A stretch of 17,754 nucleotides of DNA from Chitinophagales bacterium (GCA_020631175.1 JAHDHT010000072.1:1-17754), one strand, 5' to 3'. Shown: positions 1-6,877, numbered from the stretch's first letter. Translations and numbers: made by a program. Notes: a model not told the origin generated them from the sequence alone.

Positions 1-46
1 CAGCTGCAAAAGCTAATAATACCTGAATAAAATATTTTCTTGTCAT
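1..46 (-). CDS. 5' end of an exported protein gene (cut by window edge)
   Basis: An ATG at 46-44 on the minus strand opens a frame translating as MTRKYFIQVLLAFAA up to the window edge. It has a basic start followed by a hydrophobic, alanine-rich stretch, which is the beginning of an N-terminal signal peptide. It is the last visible member of the minus-strand operon. It starts 23 nt after the TGA at 70-72 that ends the extended VCBS reading frame, and that spacing fits an operon. Nothing can be said about function because only 15 codons are present. Confidence 0.6.
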   Translation of the reverse strand, partial: MTRKYFIQVLLAFAA

Positions 47-69
47 TTACTTAATAGTTAAATTTAGAA

Positions 70-204
70 TCAATCTCTCATAGATCTTTTTAAAAACAGC
101 ATATCTTTTCGATCGAGTGATCGATTATATCGATCACAGATATATAAGTCATTTAAACCATCGCCATTAAAATCACCAGCAATTATTCCAAGTACATCTC
201 GTTC
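70..204 (-). pseudogene. In-frame remnant encoding the seventh propeller blade
   Basis: Directly after the TAA at 207-205 the same minus-strand frame stays open for 44 codons, to a TGA at 72-70. It encodes ERDVLGIIAGDFNGDGLND followed by a strand-like segment ending LKRSMRD. The DFNGDGLND loop falls at codon 360 if the stop is counted as a codon, 53 codons after the sixth loop, which is exactly in register with the other blades. The frame then ends 23 nt before the next gene's ATG. I infer that the original gene ran from 1251 to 70 and that one substitution (for example GAA, CAA or AAA to TAA) truncated it. A sequencing error or true readthrough cannot be excluded from sequence alone. Confidence 0.7.
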
Positions 205-1251
205 TTATTCTTGATCGAAAAATTTAGAATTATTTTCCTTAAAATATCCTTTGCCATCATTTTCCAATATTTGAATATTTCCTCCGTAGAAGTTGCCTAA
301 AATAATATCCAGGTTACCATCTAAATCACTGTCTTCAAAAATTGCATCCAGTGTATGTAATTGTTCTTGTGGTATTCTTTCTCTAGTCACATCCCGGAAC
401 ATTCCTGTACCATCATTCAAATAATGTCGATTTTGAGGGTCCTTCCCTTCTGAGGACGCCATATTTGATAAAAAGACATCAGGGTCACCGTCATTATCAA
501 TGTCACCAAATGATACTTTTCTTGTTTCTATATTTTCAATTGCAGGAAGTCTTTTCTCCGTTTCATCTTTAAAAAAACCACTACCTTTATTGATATAAAG
601 CATATTTCCATCTTCATTACCTGAAAACAAATCCATATCACCATCACAATCTACATCAGCAAGCGCAAGATCCTGAGTGATTTTTGAAACATTGGGAAGC
701 CGATTTTCATCCTTTGAAAATGTTCCATCCCCTTTATTAATTAGCAAAAAATTAAGACCATTATTTCCAAATATCAAGTCTTCAAAACCGTCCTGATTAA
801 TATCATAGTGAATAACAGCATTTGCTTCAGAATCAGGTAATTGAAAAGCTGACTTTTTAAACTTTCCACTTTCAGATCCTAAATAAAATTCATGGACATT
901 TTCTCTTCCGTGGACAATATCATCCTCACTACAAAAAACGAGATCATCATATCCATCCAGATTAAAATCAGCTATACTAACATCTTCAGAATCTCTTTTA
1001 CTTTGCGGAAGTAATTGTTTGGACATATTCGAGAAATTGGCCTTCCCATCATTAATCAAAATAGTATTCGCTTTAAATTCATTCGCCAGAATGATATCAA
1101 GGTCACCATCATTATCAATATCACAGGCACGAACATCCATAGACGGACCTTTGGCTCCACTTTCTGGCAATCTGTCGCTTGCATCAATATAAATTTGTGC
1201 ATTTATTATGAACGGGGAAAATAATAAGAGGCAAAAATAATAGTACTTCAT
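205..1251 (-). CDS. Secreted VCBS/FG-GAP beta-propeller protein, probably truncated by an in-frame stop
   Basis: This 348-residue exported protein has a signal peptide at residues 1-19 ending INAQ. Calcium-binding FG-GAP/VCBS loops of the form DxDxDGxxD occur at residues 44, 95, 150, 200, 250 and 307, about every 50-57 residues (DIDNDGDLD, DFNLDGYDD, DINQDGFED, DVDCDGDMD, DIDNDGDPD, DSDLDGNLD). Each is followed by a hydrophobic strand and an LINDGxGxF-type turn. These are six blades of an integrin-alpha-like propeller. Such propellers usually have seven blades, and a seventh loop is encoded in the same frame just beyond the TAA at 207-205. The gene starts 5 nt after the stop of the YceI lipoprotein gene, so it belongs to the same operon. 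Proteins of this class often act outside the cell in adhesion or carbohydrate binding. No enzymatic motif is visible. Confidence 0.85.
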   Translation of the reverse strand: MKYYYFCLLLFSPFIINAQIYIDASDRLPESGAKGPSMDVRACDIDNDGDLDIILANEFKANTILINDGKANFSNMSKQLLPQSKRDSEDVSIADFNLDGYDDLVFCSEDDIVHGRENVHEFYLGSESGKFKKSAFQLPDSEANAVIHYDINQDGFEDLIFGNNGLNFLLINKGDGTFSKDENRLPNVSKITQDLALADVDCDGDMDLFSGNEDGNMLYINKGSGFFKDETEKRLPAIENIETRKVSFGDIDNDGDPDVFLSNMASSEGKDPQNRHYLNDGTGMFRDVTRERIPQEQLHTLDAIFEDSDLDGNLDIILGNFYGGNIQILENDGKGYFKENNSKFFDQE

Positions 1252-1256
1252 TTGTT

Positions 1257-1844
1257 TTATATTGGAAGTTCTGTTTGATAATTAACTTTAACAAAATCAG
1301 GCACTCCAAGGTCTGAACCACCTAATCCAAAAAGCATTCTATCTATTTTAGCTGAGCCCTTTACAGTTAAGGGGCTTTCACTTATCACTTCAAATTCACT
1401 TTCTAATTTTTGGGAAAGTCCTTTCATGCTTAACTTCATATCAGCAGTATAATTTTTATCAGAAACTTTTACCACATTAGCAATTTCGATATTTGCTCTT
1501 GAATATTTTGAAACATGGAAAAAATCAGGAGCTTTTAGATGTGCCGTTAATTGCGGACTTTTTTCTGTCACAGATGAAAGACTAACTTCAATATTGGCCT
1601 TTAATGTTTCCAGATTGTCTTTAGTCATTTTAAAATCCTGAAAATGCCAGTCATCGAACTTTCCTTTTGCCTGATATCTGTCATTTGCAGCTTCAAAGGT
1701 TATTTGGCCATTCGTTTTAATTTGATTTGAATTCGGTTCAGCTGACTTAGCATTACTTTCGCTCATAGAGTTTTTAGAAGCACATGCTGCTATTAAAAAT
1801 ACTACAGTGATTAGGGTTAGAAATTGAGATAAATTCATTTTCAT
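1257..1844 (-). CDS. YceI-family lipoprotein
   Basis: This 195-residue protein has a type II signal peptide: a hydrophobic stretch, then lipobox LIAAC with the lipidated cysteine at residue 21. A Ser/Asn-rich linker follows, so it is probably anchored to a membrane facing the periplasm or the surface. From about residue 45 it matches the YceI pattern: an early Trp in the first strands (DDWHFQDF), the LKAPDFF segment typical of the family's D-x-F region, a Y-x-A-D-x-x-L-S-M-K-G strand (the family's L-T-x-x-G), and an IDRMLFGLG ending (family I-D-R-x-x-F-G). YceI proteins are lipocalin-like barrels that bind isoprenoid or other amphiphilic ligands. The ligand here is unknown. The gene lies 4 nt downstream of a second YceI-like gene and 5 nt upstream of the propeller gene. 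Confidence 0.85.
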   Translation of the reverse strand: MKMNLSQFLTLITVVFLIAACASKNSMSESNAKSAEPNSNQIKTNGQITFEAANDRYQAKGKFDDWHFQDFKMTKDNLETLKANIEVSLSSVTEKSPQLTAHLKAPDFFHVSKYSRANIEIANVVKVSDKNYTADMKLSMKGLSQKLESEFEVISESPLTVKGSAKIDRMLFGLGGSDLGVPDFVKVNYQTELPI

Positions 1845-1848
1845 ATTG

Positions 1849-3342
1849 TTATATATTTTCGATTAAATTAAAATTCATATAAAATTGAAGAAGATCTTTT
1901 GCGGGAGAAGGACCATCCGGTCCTTTGATTTTAAAATGCTCAAATAATGGTAATTGAAAAGTGCAAGTTGCATTTATTACCGCTTGGCCGTTTATATATT
2001 TTGGAAGGAATATTGTTTCAACAGCCAATGGAATTTCCACACCCTGCATTTCAAATATTCCTTCAACTTTACCTTCATTCTGAACATTTGTTTTCAAGAC
2101 TGCATTCTCAAAATGAAATTCTTCAAAAACAAAAGATGCCTCCGGAAACAGTATCTGGTTGAGCATTTTATTTTTAATCTGAAAATCTAGATCCTCTGCT
2201 CCCATTGTAATATCCGCAACATTCACTTTAAAGGAGCCTTGTAAATTATTCAGGTTCTTTTCATTTTGTAATTCTATAGATCCGTTCATCACTTTAATTT
2301 CACCTGAGTAATTATCTAAAGGTGCTAAGAAACTGAAGATTGCAAAAGGCTCATCATTTTCGTCTGTCTTTTGAATTATCCATTTTTTACTTTTTGAAAA
2401 TGGAATATTTGATCTTACTTCTTTCTCCTTATTAAGACTTTCTATATTTAGATTTAAATCCTTCCAATCGATAACGGATATAGGATTTTTTACAATACTA
2501 AATGCCTCAGCAGATGAAGATGAATTGATTACTATCTGAATGTCATTTTCTATTTCTTTTGCTATTTGCGCAAAAGCTATAAGTCTAACTTTATAATCTA
2601 CCGCTTTTACAATGGGGTCAAATTGCTGAATTATTGGTTCTATACAATTATGCTGAGAAAAGACTTCATAGGTTAAATAAATTAAATTATCATCATCCAG
2701 ATATGGATATATATTTAAATAGAATTGCTTACTTGTTTTCGAGGCCTGGTGTTGAGATACTAAATCAAATTTACTCATAGCCTTAGAAAGAAAATTTACA
2801 ACTTCATTTCGAAAACTATTTAAATCAAAACTATTAGGAATTTTTCCTTGTGGTTTAGTGATTTTAACGTGTGCAATTATATCCGCTCTCCCCTCCTTCC
2901 AAACCAAAACGTTATTCAAATTTTTGAGACTGTCTTTTGGATGGACTAGTTTAGATGTTCGAATGAAGTTTCTTAATCTTGGAATATTATTATATCTACC
3001 TACATAAAACGATCTTCCGTTTTCATTTTGAAAAAAAATAGATGGTAATGTTTTGACTTCCTTTGGAAGTCCATTGTTATCATCTTTTACTATTAGGCTA
3101 ATTTGCTGATTAGCCGCTAGCTTTTGCAAGGCATCTATTTCTTCATCAAGAATTATTGAATTACTATCACTTTTAAATAAAATTAATTTTCCGGATGATT
3201 TTAATGCTTCCTTTTTGCCTGATTCTTTCACTTGTGTTAAGGAAATATTTGCAGACATTTTTGAATTTGAATTCATTGATGAAATAGAATATTCAAACAG
3301 AAATGGAAAAAATAGGAGAATACAGAGAAAAATATATTTCAA
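1849..3342 (-). CDS. Exported protein with thioredoxin-like N-terminus and YceI-like C-terminus
   Basis: This 497-residue protein has an N-terminal hydrophobic export segment (residues 1-21). Residues about 50-135 read like a thioredoxin fold: a GKLILFKSD strand, a helix, then TLPSIFFQNENG, which resembles the cis-Pro strand, and GRYNNIPRLRNFI. The CxxC redox motif is absent, so this part is unlikely to be a redox enzyme. Residues 140-310 are an unrecognised linker region. Residues about 334-497 resemble a degenerate YceI barrel (FSFLAPLDNYSGE, LQGSFKVNVADI, a LFPEASFVFEEF strand and an EGIFEMQGVEIPL strand). The thioredoxin assignment is an inference from pattern. The YceI assignment is firmer because an unambiguous YceI lipoprotein follows 4 nt downstream. 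The upstream gene ends 5 nt before the start. Confidence 0.7.
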   Translation of the reverse strand: MKYIFLCILLFFPFLFEYSISSMNSNSKMSANISLTQVKESGKKEALKSSGKLILFKSDSNSIILDEEIDALQKLAANQQISLIVKDDNNGLPKEVKTLPSIFFQNENGRSFYVGRYNNIPRLRNFIRTSKLVHPKDSLKNLNNVLVWKEGRADIIAHVKITKPQGKIPNSFDLNSFRNEVVNFLSKAMSKFDLVSQHQASKTSKQFYLNIYPYLDDDNLIYLTYEVFSQHNCIEPIIQQFDPIVKAVDYKVRLIAFAQIAKEIENDIQIVINSSSSAEAFSIVKNPISVIDWKDLNLNIESLNKEKEVRSNIPFSKSKKWIIQKTDENDEPFAIFSFLAPLDNYSGEIKVMNGSIELQNEKNLNNLQGSFKVNVADITMGAEDLDFQIKNKMLNQILFPEASFVFEEFHFENAVLKTNVQNEGKVEGIFEMQGVEIPLAVETIFLPKYINGQAVINATCTFQLPLFEHFKIKGPDGPSPAKDLLQFYMNFNLIENI

Positions 3343-3347
3343 GGTTA

Positions 3348-4247
3348 TTACTTTGAATATCCATTAATAAAGTCTAAAATAATTTCTCTTCTAACACTTT
3401 TTGGTTTTGCAAGATCTTCCCACAATTGTTGATGTGTCATTTTATGTACATGCAAGACTTCAAAGTTTCTATAATCCGTTTCTTCTCTTATTTTGTTTTC
3501 GTAAATAGTTGCATACATATAAGTATCTCCTTCAGATAACATGAGCATAGGAACTGAAAGATTTTGGAGGTATTCGGTTGGAGATGCATCTTTAAATTGC
3601 TGTGTTGTTTCACCGAAAACTGCATTTACATGTTGCTTGGCTAACTGAGGATTATCATCATTGATGACATTATAATAATGTTCAATATCATAACCTCCGC
3701 TTACGGGTATGATTCCTTTAATATTTTCAAAACCTAAATTATACTTATCAAGATAACGAGGATCTGAAGACAATAAGGCAGACAAGTGCGCTCCGGAAGA
3801 AAAGCCACTTACAAAAATTTTATCCGGATCATAGTTATACCTTTCTGCATTTTTTATGAGCCATGAGAAAGCCTGAGCTATATCTTGTATATGTGCAGGA
3901 TGTTGTACTCCTTTTGTTTGATCAGGAATTGCCCAAGTCGCTGCACTCAGACGATGTCCGACCGCTGCGACGGCAATTCCTGACTCGGCAAATCTTTTTG
4001 CAACATTTACTTCATTCTTTCGATTTACAATCGACCAACCTCCACCGCCAATCCAAATTAGTAAGGGAGAGTTTTGTTGGTTTTCTGGAAGGTAAAAATC
4101 GATTCTTCGATGTATATCTTCAGGATCATCCTGAGGCATATAGGAAACATCTTTAACTCTTTTTACAGAGTGTTTTTCCTGCTGAGCATTGCTGCAATTG
4201 CTAAACAAAAGGATTATAAAACAACAGTATTTTATAAGGGTATTCAT
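3348..4247 (-). CDS. Secreted alpha/beta hydrolase, BD-FAE-like esterase
   Basis: This 299-residue protein has a signal peptide ending SNAQ (about residue 22). It fits the carboxylesterase/BD-FAE branch of the alpha/beta hydrolases, which includes feruloyl and acetyl esterases. The N-terminal DxxxxIHRRIDFYLP segment leads into a glycine-rich oxyanion segment IGGGGW at 66-71, where the usual leading His of HGGG is Ile. The nucleophile elbow is GFSSG at 148-152 with Ser150. Likely acid and base are Asp241 (EGDTYMY) and His272 (MTHQQLW). It probably hydrolyses an ester substrate in the periplasm or outside the cell. It is the first gene of the operon, divergent from the AraC-type regulator. A Cys at residue 18 is not in a good lipobox because Asn precedes it. 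Confidence 0.85.
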   Translation of the reverse strand: MNTLIKYCCFIILLFSNCSNAQQEKHSVKRVKDVSYMPQDDPEDIHRRIDFYLPENQQNSPLLIWIGGGGWSIVNRKNEVNVAKRFAESGIAVAAVGHRLSAATWAIPDQTKGVQHPAHIQDIAQAFSWLIKNAERYNYDPDKIFVSGFSSGAHLSALLSSDPRYLDKYNLGFENIKGIIPVSGGYDIEHYYNVINDDNPQLAKQHVNAVFGETTQQFKDASPTEYLQNLSVPMLMLSEGDTYMYATIYENKIREETDYRNFEVLHVHKMTHQQLWEDLAKPKSVRREIILDFINGYSK

Positions 4248-4298
4248 ATATTCTATTTTTTGGATGGAAGGATTTATTTATTCATATCCTTCTCAATT

Positions 4299-4306
4299 CA
4301 AATGTA
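4299..4306 (-). promoter_or_regulatory. Candidate -7 box for the hydrolase/YceI operon
   Basis: On the minus strand this reads TACATTTG, a perfect match to the Bacteroidota -7 consensus TAnnTTTG, 52 nt upstream of the hydrolase ATG. A TTTTTGACA stretch lies 22-25 nt further upstream (4329-4337) and could serve as the -33 element, although the spacing is slightly long. It lies in the 206-bp region shared with the divergent AraC-type gene. Confidence 0.4.
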
Positions 4307-4453
4307 GGAGGACTTTGAGCTTTAGATGTGTCAAAAATTGCTTATTTTAAATAAGGAGTAGGCTAATTTTTAACTAAATTTTAGAAAGTTCGGTCGACTT
4401 TTTGGATTTGAATTTAGATATTTAAGTACAGCAGCTAATCCTCAAAAAAAGTA

Positions 4454-5353
4454 ATGATGGAATCATTGATTATTCAGGAATTTACCGGCAGCAAAACAAG
4501 TAAAAGTACCCGAAGTATTAATGGGAATGCTGTATACAAATCGAGACTAAGAGACTTTAACAAAAAACTTAATCAGACAAATTACTCTTTAAAACTACCC
4601 CTATCCGGAGAAGAATTTTACCAGACAAATGATAGTGCTTACAAATTAGATTCTGATCATTATCTAATAACAAACCCTAATGATACTGTTGAAGCTTATG
4701 TTAAAAGTGAAAATGATGTTTTTGGTTTGTGTATTTATTTATCAACGGATTACATTAATGATGTAACCAGTTCTATGTCAGCGGGACTAGAAAAAACATT
4801 AGACGCTCCTTTTAAAAATTCTGATAATGTTAGCTTTTTAATTTCTGAAAATCGAATTGGCAATGATCCATTAAGTGAACTTCTAAAATTATTTAAAGAA
4901 GATATCCTTTCAGGTAAGACAGAAAAATATGATGCAGATGAGTTTTATACATCTATTGCTGAATTACTAATTCAAAAAGAATTGAAAGTACGTTCTGATA
5001 TTTCATCGTTACCACAACTTAAATTATCAAGCAAAACAGAAATTCTAAAGCGGGTTACTTTAATGAATGAATATATAGAAGACAATTTCAGAAATGAAAT
5101 CAGTCTTGATGAACTTTCAAAAATTAGTGCTTTATCGAAGTATCATGCCTTAAGGTGTTATCAAAATATTTACAAAATCACTCCATACAAAAAAGTTAGG
5201 ATTTTACGATTAGAAGAATCCAGGCAACTTATAAAGACAGGAATGAGTATGACGGATATAGCATTTGAATTAAGTTTTTCTGATGTCCGTTCTTTTTCTA
5301 AGGCATTCAAAAATTATTTTGGTAAGGCTCCGTCTTCTTTTAAAGAGAAATAA
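4454..5353 (+). CDS. AraC-family transcriptional regulator
   Basis: This 299-residue protein has no signal peptide, so it is a cytoplasmic DNA-binding protein. Residues about 1-190 form an unassigned sensor or oligomerisation part. Residues 200-299 are a clear AraC/XylS double helix-turn-helix. The first HTH covers about 216-238 (SLDELSKISALSKYHALRCYQ). The second covers about 264-286 (SMTDIAFELSFSDVRSFSKAF), followed by the family's ending YFGKAPSSFKEK, equivalent to the G-x-x-P-x-x-F/Y-R signature. The start ATGATG follows an A-rich leader, typical for Bacteroidota translation starts. The gene is divergent from the hydrolase/YceI operon with 206 bp between them, so it probably regulates that operon. 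The inducer is unknown. Confidence 0.9.
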   Translation: MMESLIIQEFTGSKTSKSTRSINGNAVYKSRLRDFNKKLNQTNYSLKLPLSGEEFYQTNDSAYKLDSDHYLITNPNDTVEAYVKSENDVFGLCIYLSTDYINDVTSSMSAGLEKTLDAPFKNSDNVSFLISENRIGNDPLSELLKLFKEDILSGKTEKYDADEFYTSIAELLIQKELKVRSDISSLPQLKLSSKTEILKRVTLMNEYIEDNFRNEISLDELSKISALSKYHALRCYQNIYKITPYKKVRILRLEESRQLIKTGMSMTDIAFELSFSDVRSFSKAFKNYFGKAPSSFKEK

Positions 5354-5390
5354 TCATTGCATCTCAATCGGATGAAACTTCATAAAAGAA

Positions 5391-5915
5391 TTAATCAATA
5401 TCAATCCATTTATGAAGCTGTTCTATGGCACTTTCAGTAGAATGGATTAACTCTATAATTCCTTTTGTTCTTCGAATTTTTAATGCCATTTGAAAATATT
5501 TCATGGCTTTCTCCAACTCGCAAGTTTCGCATAAATTTTTAGCTCGATGTTGATATAGAAAATGTAAACAATCAAAGGGGTCATTATTTTCAATTAGTTT
5601 CTTTTCAAGCAGGTGATATATGTCTTCTGCATTTGCATGTTCACCTTTATACTGTAATAATGTTGCCCATCTAATTTCGTTTGTCCAGTAGATTTTTATT
5701 GATTTGTTACTATTTATAATTTTTCTTGCTTCGGATAAATGTTTTTCGGCTTCTTTTAGTTTTTCTAATTGTCTGAACATGATTCCAATTAATGAATGCA
5801 AATTTGCTTTTTCAATTGCTGCAGTTACAAATTCAAGTTCTTTTAACTTTTGGTTTAAAGTGAATTGAAATTTATTGATATCACCAGGATAATCCCGAAA
5901 TTTTAGTGGAGTCAT
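5391..5915 (-). CDS. Small TPR-like protein
   Basis: The supported protein has 174 residues, starting at the ATG at 5915-5913 (MTPLKFRDYPGDINKFQF). The frame stays open upstream to 6221, but those extra 102 codons translate the GC-richer palindromic repeat block and look non-coding, so I reject the longer start. The protein is helical with TPR-like helix pairs (LHSLIGIMFRQLEKLKEAEKHL, with the paired-helix spacing repeated at EIRWATLLQYKGEHANAEDIY and QHRAKNLCETCELEKAMKYFQ). It has no signal peptide, so it is probably a cytoplasmic scaffold. The repeat block and a terminator lie directly upstream, so its promoter is unclear. It converges on the AraC-type gene with 37 nt between them. Confidence 0.65.
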   Translation of the reverse strand: MTPLKFRDYPGDINKFQFTLNQKLKELEFVTAAIEKANLHSLIGIMFRQLEKLKEAEKHLSEARKIINSNKSIKIYWTNEIRWATLLQYKGEHANAEDIYHLLEKKLIENNDPFDCLHFLYQHRAKNLCETCELEKAMKYFQMALKIRRTKGIIELIHSTESAIEQLHKWIDID

Positions 5916-5975
5916 ATTTTTTGAAATACGAGATTCAATATTAGGAAAAAAATTACTTTCTGCAGCAGGGATGAA

Positions 5976-6221
5976 GGCCCCTCGCAAATATATTTGCTCA
6001 CCCTCTAAAGCTGAGCCTGCCGCTTTTGTTTTTTTAGGGGCTGACAGCGGCAAGCCACTGAAAAAACTAAAAGCAAAGTGTGAAGCTTTAGTGCGTATAA
6101 GCCGCGAGCCCGGCCGCTGCCCAAATAAAACATAATTTATTGGTAAATAGATTAAAGGGGCGAATAAATTTGCCTTTACATTTGAGTGGATTTTCAGAGG
6201 CGAATGAATTCGCCCCCACAA
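5976..6221. repeat. GC-richer block with palindromic repeat units
   Basis: This block between the TPR-like gene and the tRNA-Leu terminator differs in composition from its neighbours (for example GCCGCGAGCCCGGCCGCTGC near 6102-6121). It contains palindromes of one type: GGCGAATGAATTCGCC at 6199-6214, GGCGAATAAATTTGCC at 6159-6174 (exactly 40 bp apart) and GCAAATATATTTGC at 5984-5997. An inverted TGCCGC/GCGGCA pair lies at 6018-6023 and 6047-6052. This looks like a REP- or MITE-like dispersed element that landed in the intergenic space. No transposase is present and clear target-site duplications were not identified, so the outer limits are approximate. Confidence 0.55.
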
Positions 6222-6224
6222 AAC

Positions 6225-6260
6225 AAAAAAGCCTTATAATCAAACGACTATAAGGCTTTT
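6225..6260 (-). terminator. Intrinsic terminator of tRNA-Leu
   Basis: The stem AAAAGCCTTATA / TATAAGGCTTTT is a perfect 12-bp pairing (6227-6238 with 6249-6260) around a 10-nt loop, followed on the minus strand by further T residues. It begins 4 nt after the end of tRNA-Leu. Because the stem carries A-runs and T-runs on both sides it could also work on the plus strand. Confidence 0.8.
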
Positions 6261-6263
6261 AAG

Positions 6264-6348
6264 TGCTCCAGGCGGGAATCGAACCCGCACGCACGCAATG
6301 TGCACAGGATTTTAAGTCCTGCGTGTCTACCAGTTCCACCACCAGAGC
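6264..6348 (-). tRNA. tRNA-Leu (anticodon TAA)
   Basis: This is an 85-nt class II tRNA with a long variable arm, as expected for leucine. The acceptor strands GCTCTGG and CTGGAGC pair with wobbles, the discriminator is A, and the anticodon stem CAGGA/TCCTG encloses loop CTTAAAA with anticodon TAA at 6314-6312. The T arm is GCGGG-TTCGATT-CCCGC. The 3' CCA is not encoded (CTT follows), so it must be added enzymatically. It lies 58 nt downstream of tRNA-Gly with a terminator between them. Confidence 0.95.
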
Positions 6349-6370
6349 AAAACGGCAGCAAATGCTGCTC

Positions 6371-6397
6371 AAAAAAAATGGATTGCTTAGCATCCAT
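6371..6397 (-). terminator. Intrinsic terminator between tRNA-Gly and tRNA-Leu
   Basis: On the minus strand, ATGGATGC-TAA-GCAATCCAT (one bulged A) folds into an 8-bp stem followed by a run of eight T. It starts 10 nt after the tRNA-Gly 3' end. This suggests either partial readthrough into tRNA-Leu or a separate weak promoter for tRNA-Leu in the short gap. A second small hairpin (GCAGC/GCTGC) lies between this site and tRNA-Leu. Confidence 0.65.
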
Positions 6398-6406
6398 CTT
6401 TATATG

Positions 6407-6479
6407 AGCGAAAGACGGGATTCGAACCCGCGACCCCAACCTTGGCAAGGTTGTGCTCTACCAGCTGAGCTACTTTCGC
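6407..6479 (-). tRNA. tRNA-Gly (anticodon GCC)
   Basis: This is a 73-nt cloverleaf with acceptor GCGAAAG/CTTTCGC, discriminator T, D arm GCTCAGCTGGTAGAGC, anticodon stem CAACC/GGTTG with loop TTGCCAA (anticodon GCC), and T arm GCGGG-TTCGAAT-CCCGT. CCA is not encoded (CAT follows). It reads GGC and GGT glycine codons. Confidence 0.95.
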
Positions 6480-6521
6480 TTATTCAATACAATAATAACA
6501 AACGTTCTTCCGAACGGGCAG

Positions 6522-6529
6522 CAAATATA
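6522..6529 (-). promoter_or_regulatory. Candidate -7 box for the tRNA transcript
   Basis: The minus strand reads TATATTTG, a perfect TAnnTTTG match, 42 nt before the tRNA-Gly 5' end. The short leader that would follow contains a hairpin CGTTC-GGAA-GAACG with a GNRA-type tetraloop (6503-6516), perhaps a 5' processing or stability element. A good -33 box is not obvious. Confidence 0.5.
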
Positions 6530-6869
6530 AAACAATTCAATATAAAATAGTGCCCTAAAATGAATTTATTTATCGGCTTTTTATTCAATTATTTTTCGGT
6601 CAAAAAGACCTGTATTTATTGATCTCAAACTGATTTTAAGGTGATAATCTGCTGTTTTTCACGGTATGATTGTTTTTCAGCTCAATAATTTGACATTAAT
6701 TATTGTCATTTTTTTGTTAGTAAATCAACTTTAGGTTAACTTTTGAAGCTACAAATTAACTCTTAATTATCTCATTTTCAAATTATTATGATTTTATATT
6801 GAGTTTATCAATCAATTTTTTGTTAAACATATGCTGAAATATGTACCAAAATTCTGACACATCCTATTG
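6530..6869. other. Gene-free AT-rich intergenic region
   Basis: I see no credible reading frame here on either strand. Visible structure is limited to a short hairpin GGTC-AAAAA-GACC at 6598-6610 and a near-perfect 18-bp palindrome at 6691-6708 (TGACATTAATTATTGTCA, one mismatched pair) followed by a T-run. The palindrome could be a regulator binding site for the downstream giant gene, or a terminator for stray plus-strand transcription. Confidence 0.5.
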
Positions 6870-6877
6870 CATCTTTG
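6870..6877 (+). promoter_or_regulatory. Candidate -7 box of the Cys-repeat giant gene
   Basis: CATCTTTG differs from TAnnTTTG only at the first base and sits 38 nt before the ATG at 6916. Its context GCATCTTTGTAA is almost the same as GCATGTTTGTAA in front of the second giant gene, which suggests the two share a promoter type and perhaps the same regulation. Confidence 0.4.

Noticed and set aside
205..207. Programmed recoding (for example readthrough) at the propeller TAA
   Set aside because: No recoding signal or structure is evident around the stop. A simple nonsense mutation explains the data, so readthrough is kept only as an alternative.
3348..4247. Lipoprotein signal for the hydrolase (Cys at residue 18)
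   Set aside because: The residue before the Cys is Asn and the lipobox is poor, while a signal peptidase I site at SNAQ is good.
4326..4333. Shared octamer TGACACAT upstream of three genes (4326-4333, 6855-6862, 13577-13584)
   Set aside because: The same octamer also occurs inside the hydrolase coding sequence at 3432-3439, and its distance to the start codons varies from 17 to 79 nt, so I do not treat it as a common operator.
5916..6221. Extended 276-aa reading of the TPR-like gene
   Set aside because: The additional codons translate a palindromic, compositionally different repeat block, and the ATG at 5915 starts directly before the protein-like part.
5976..6221. CRISPR array
   Set aside because: There are only three related palindromes with unequal spacing and no constant repeat-spacer pattern, and no cas genes are nearby.
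6248..6550. Short open frames across the two tRNA genes on both strands
   Set aside because: They consist largely of translated tRNA sequence and have no independent coding evidence.
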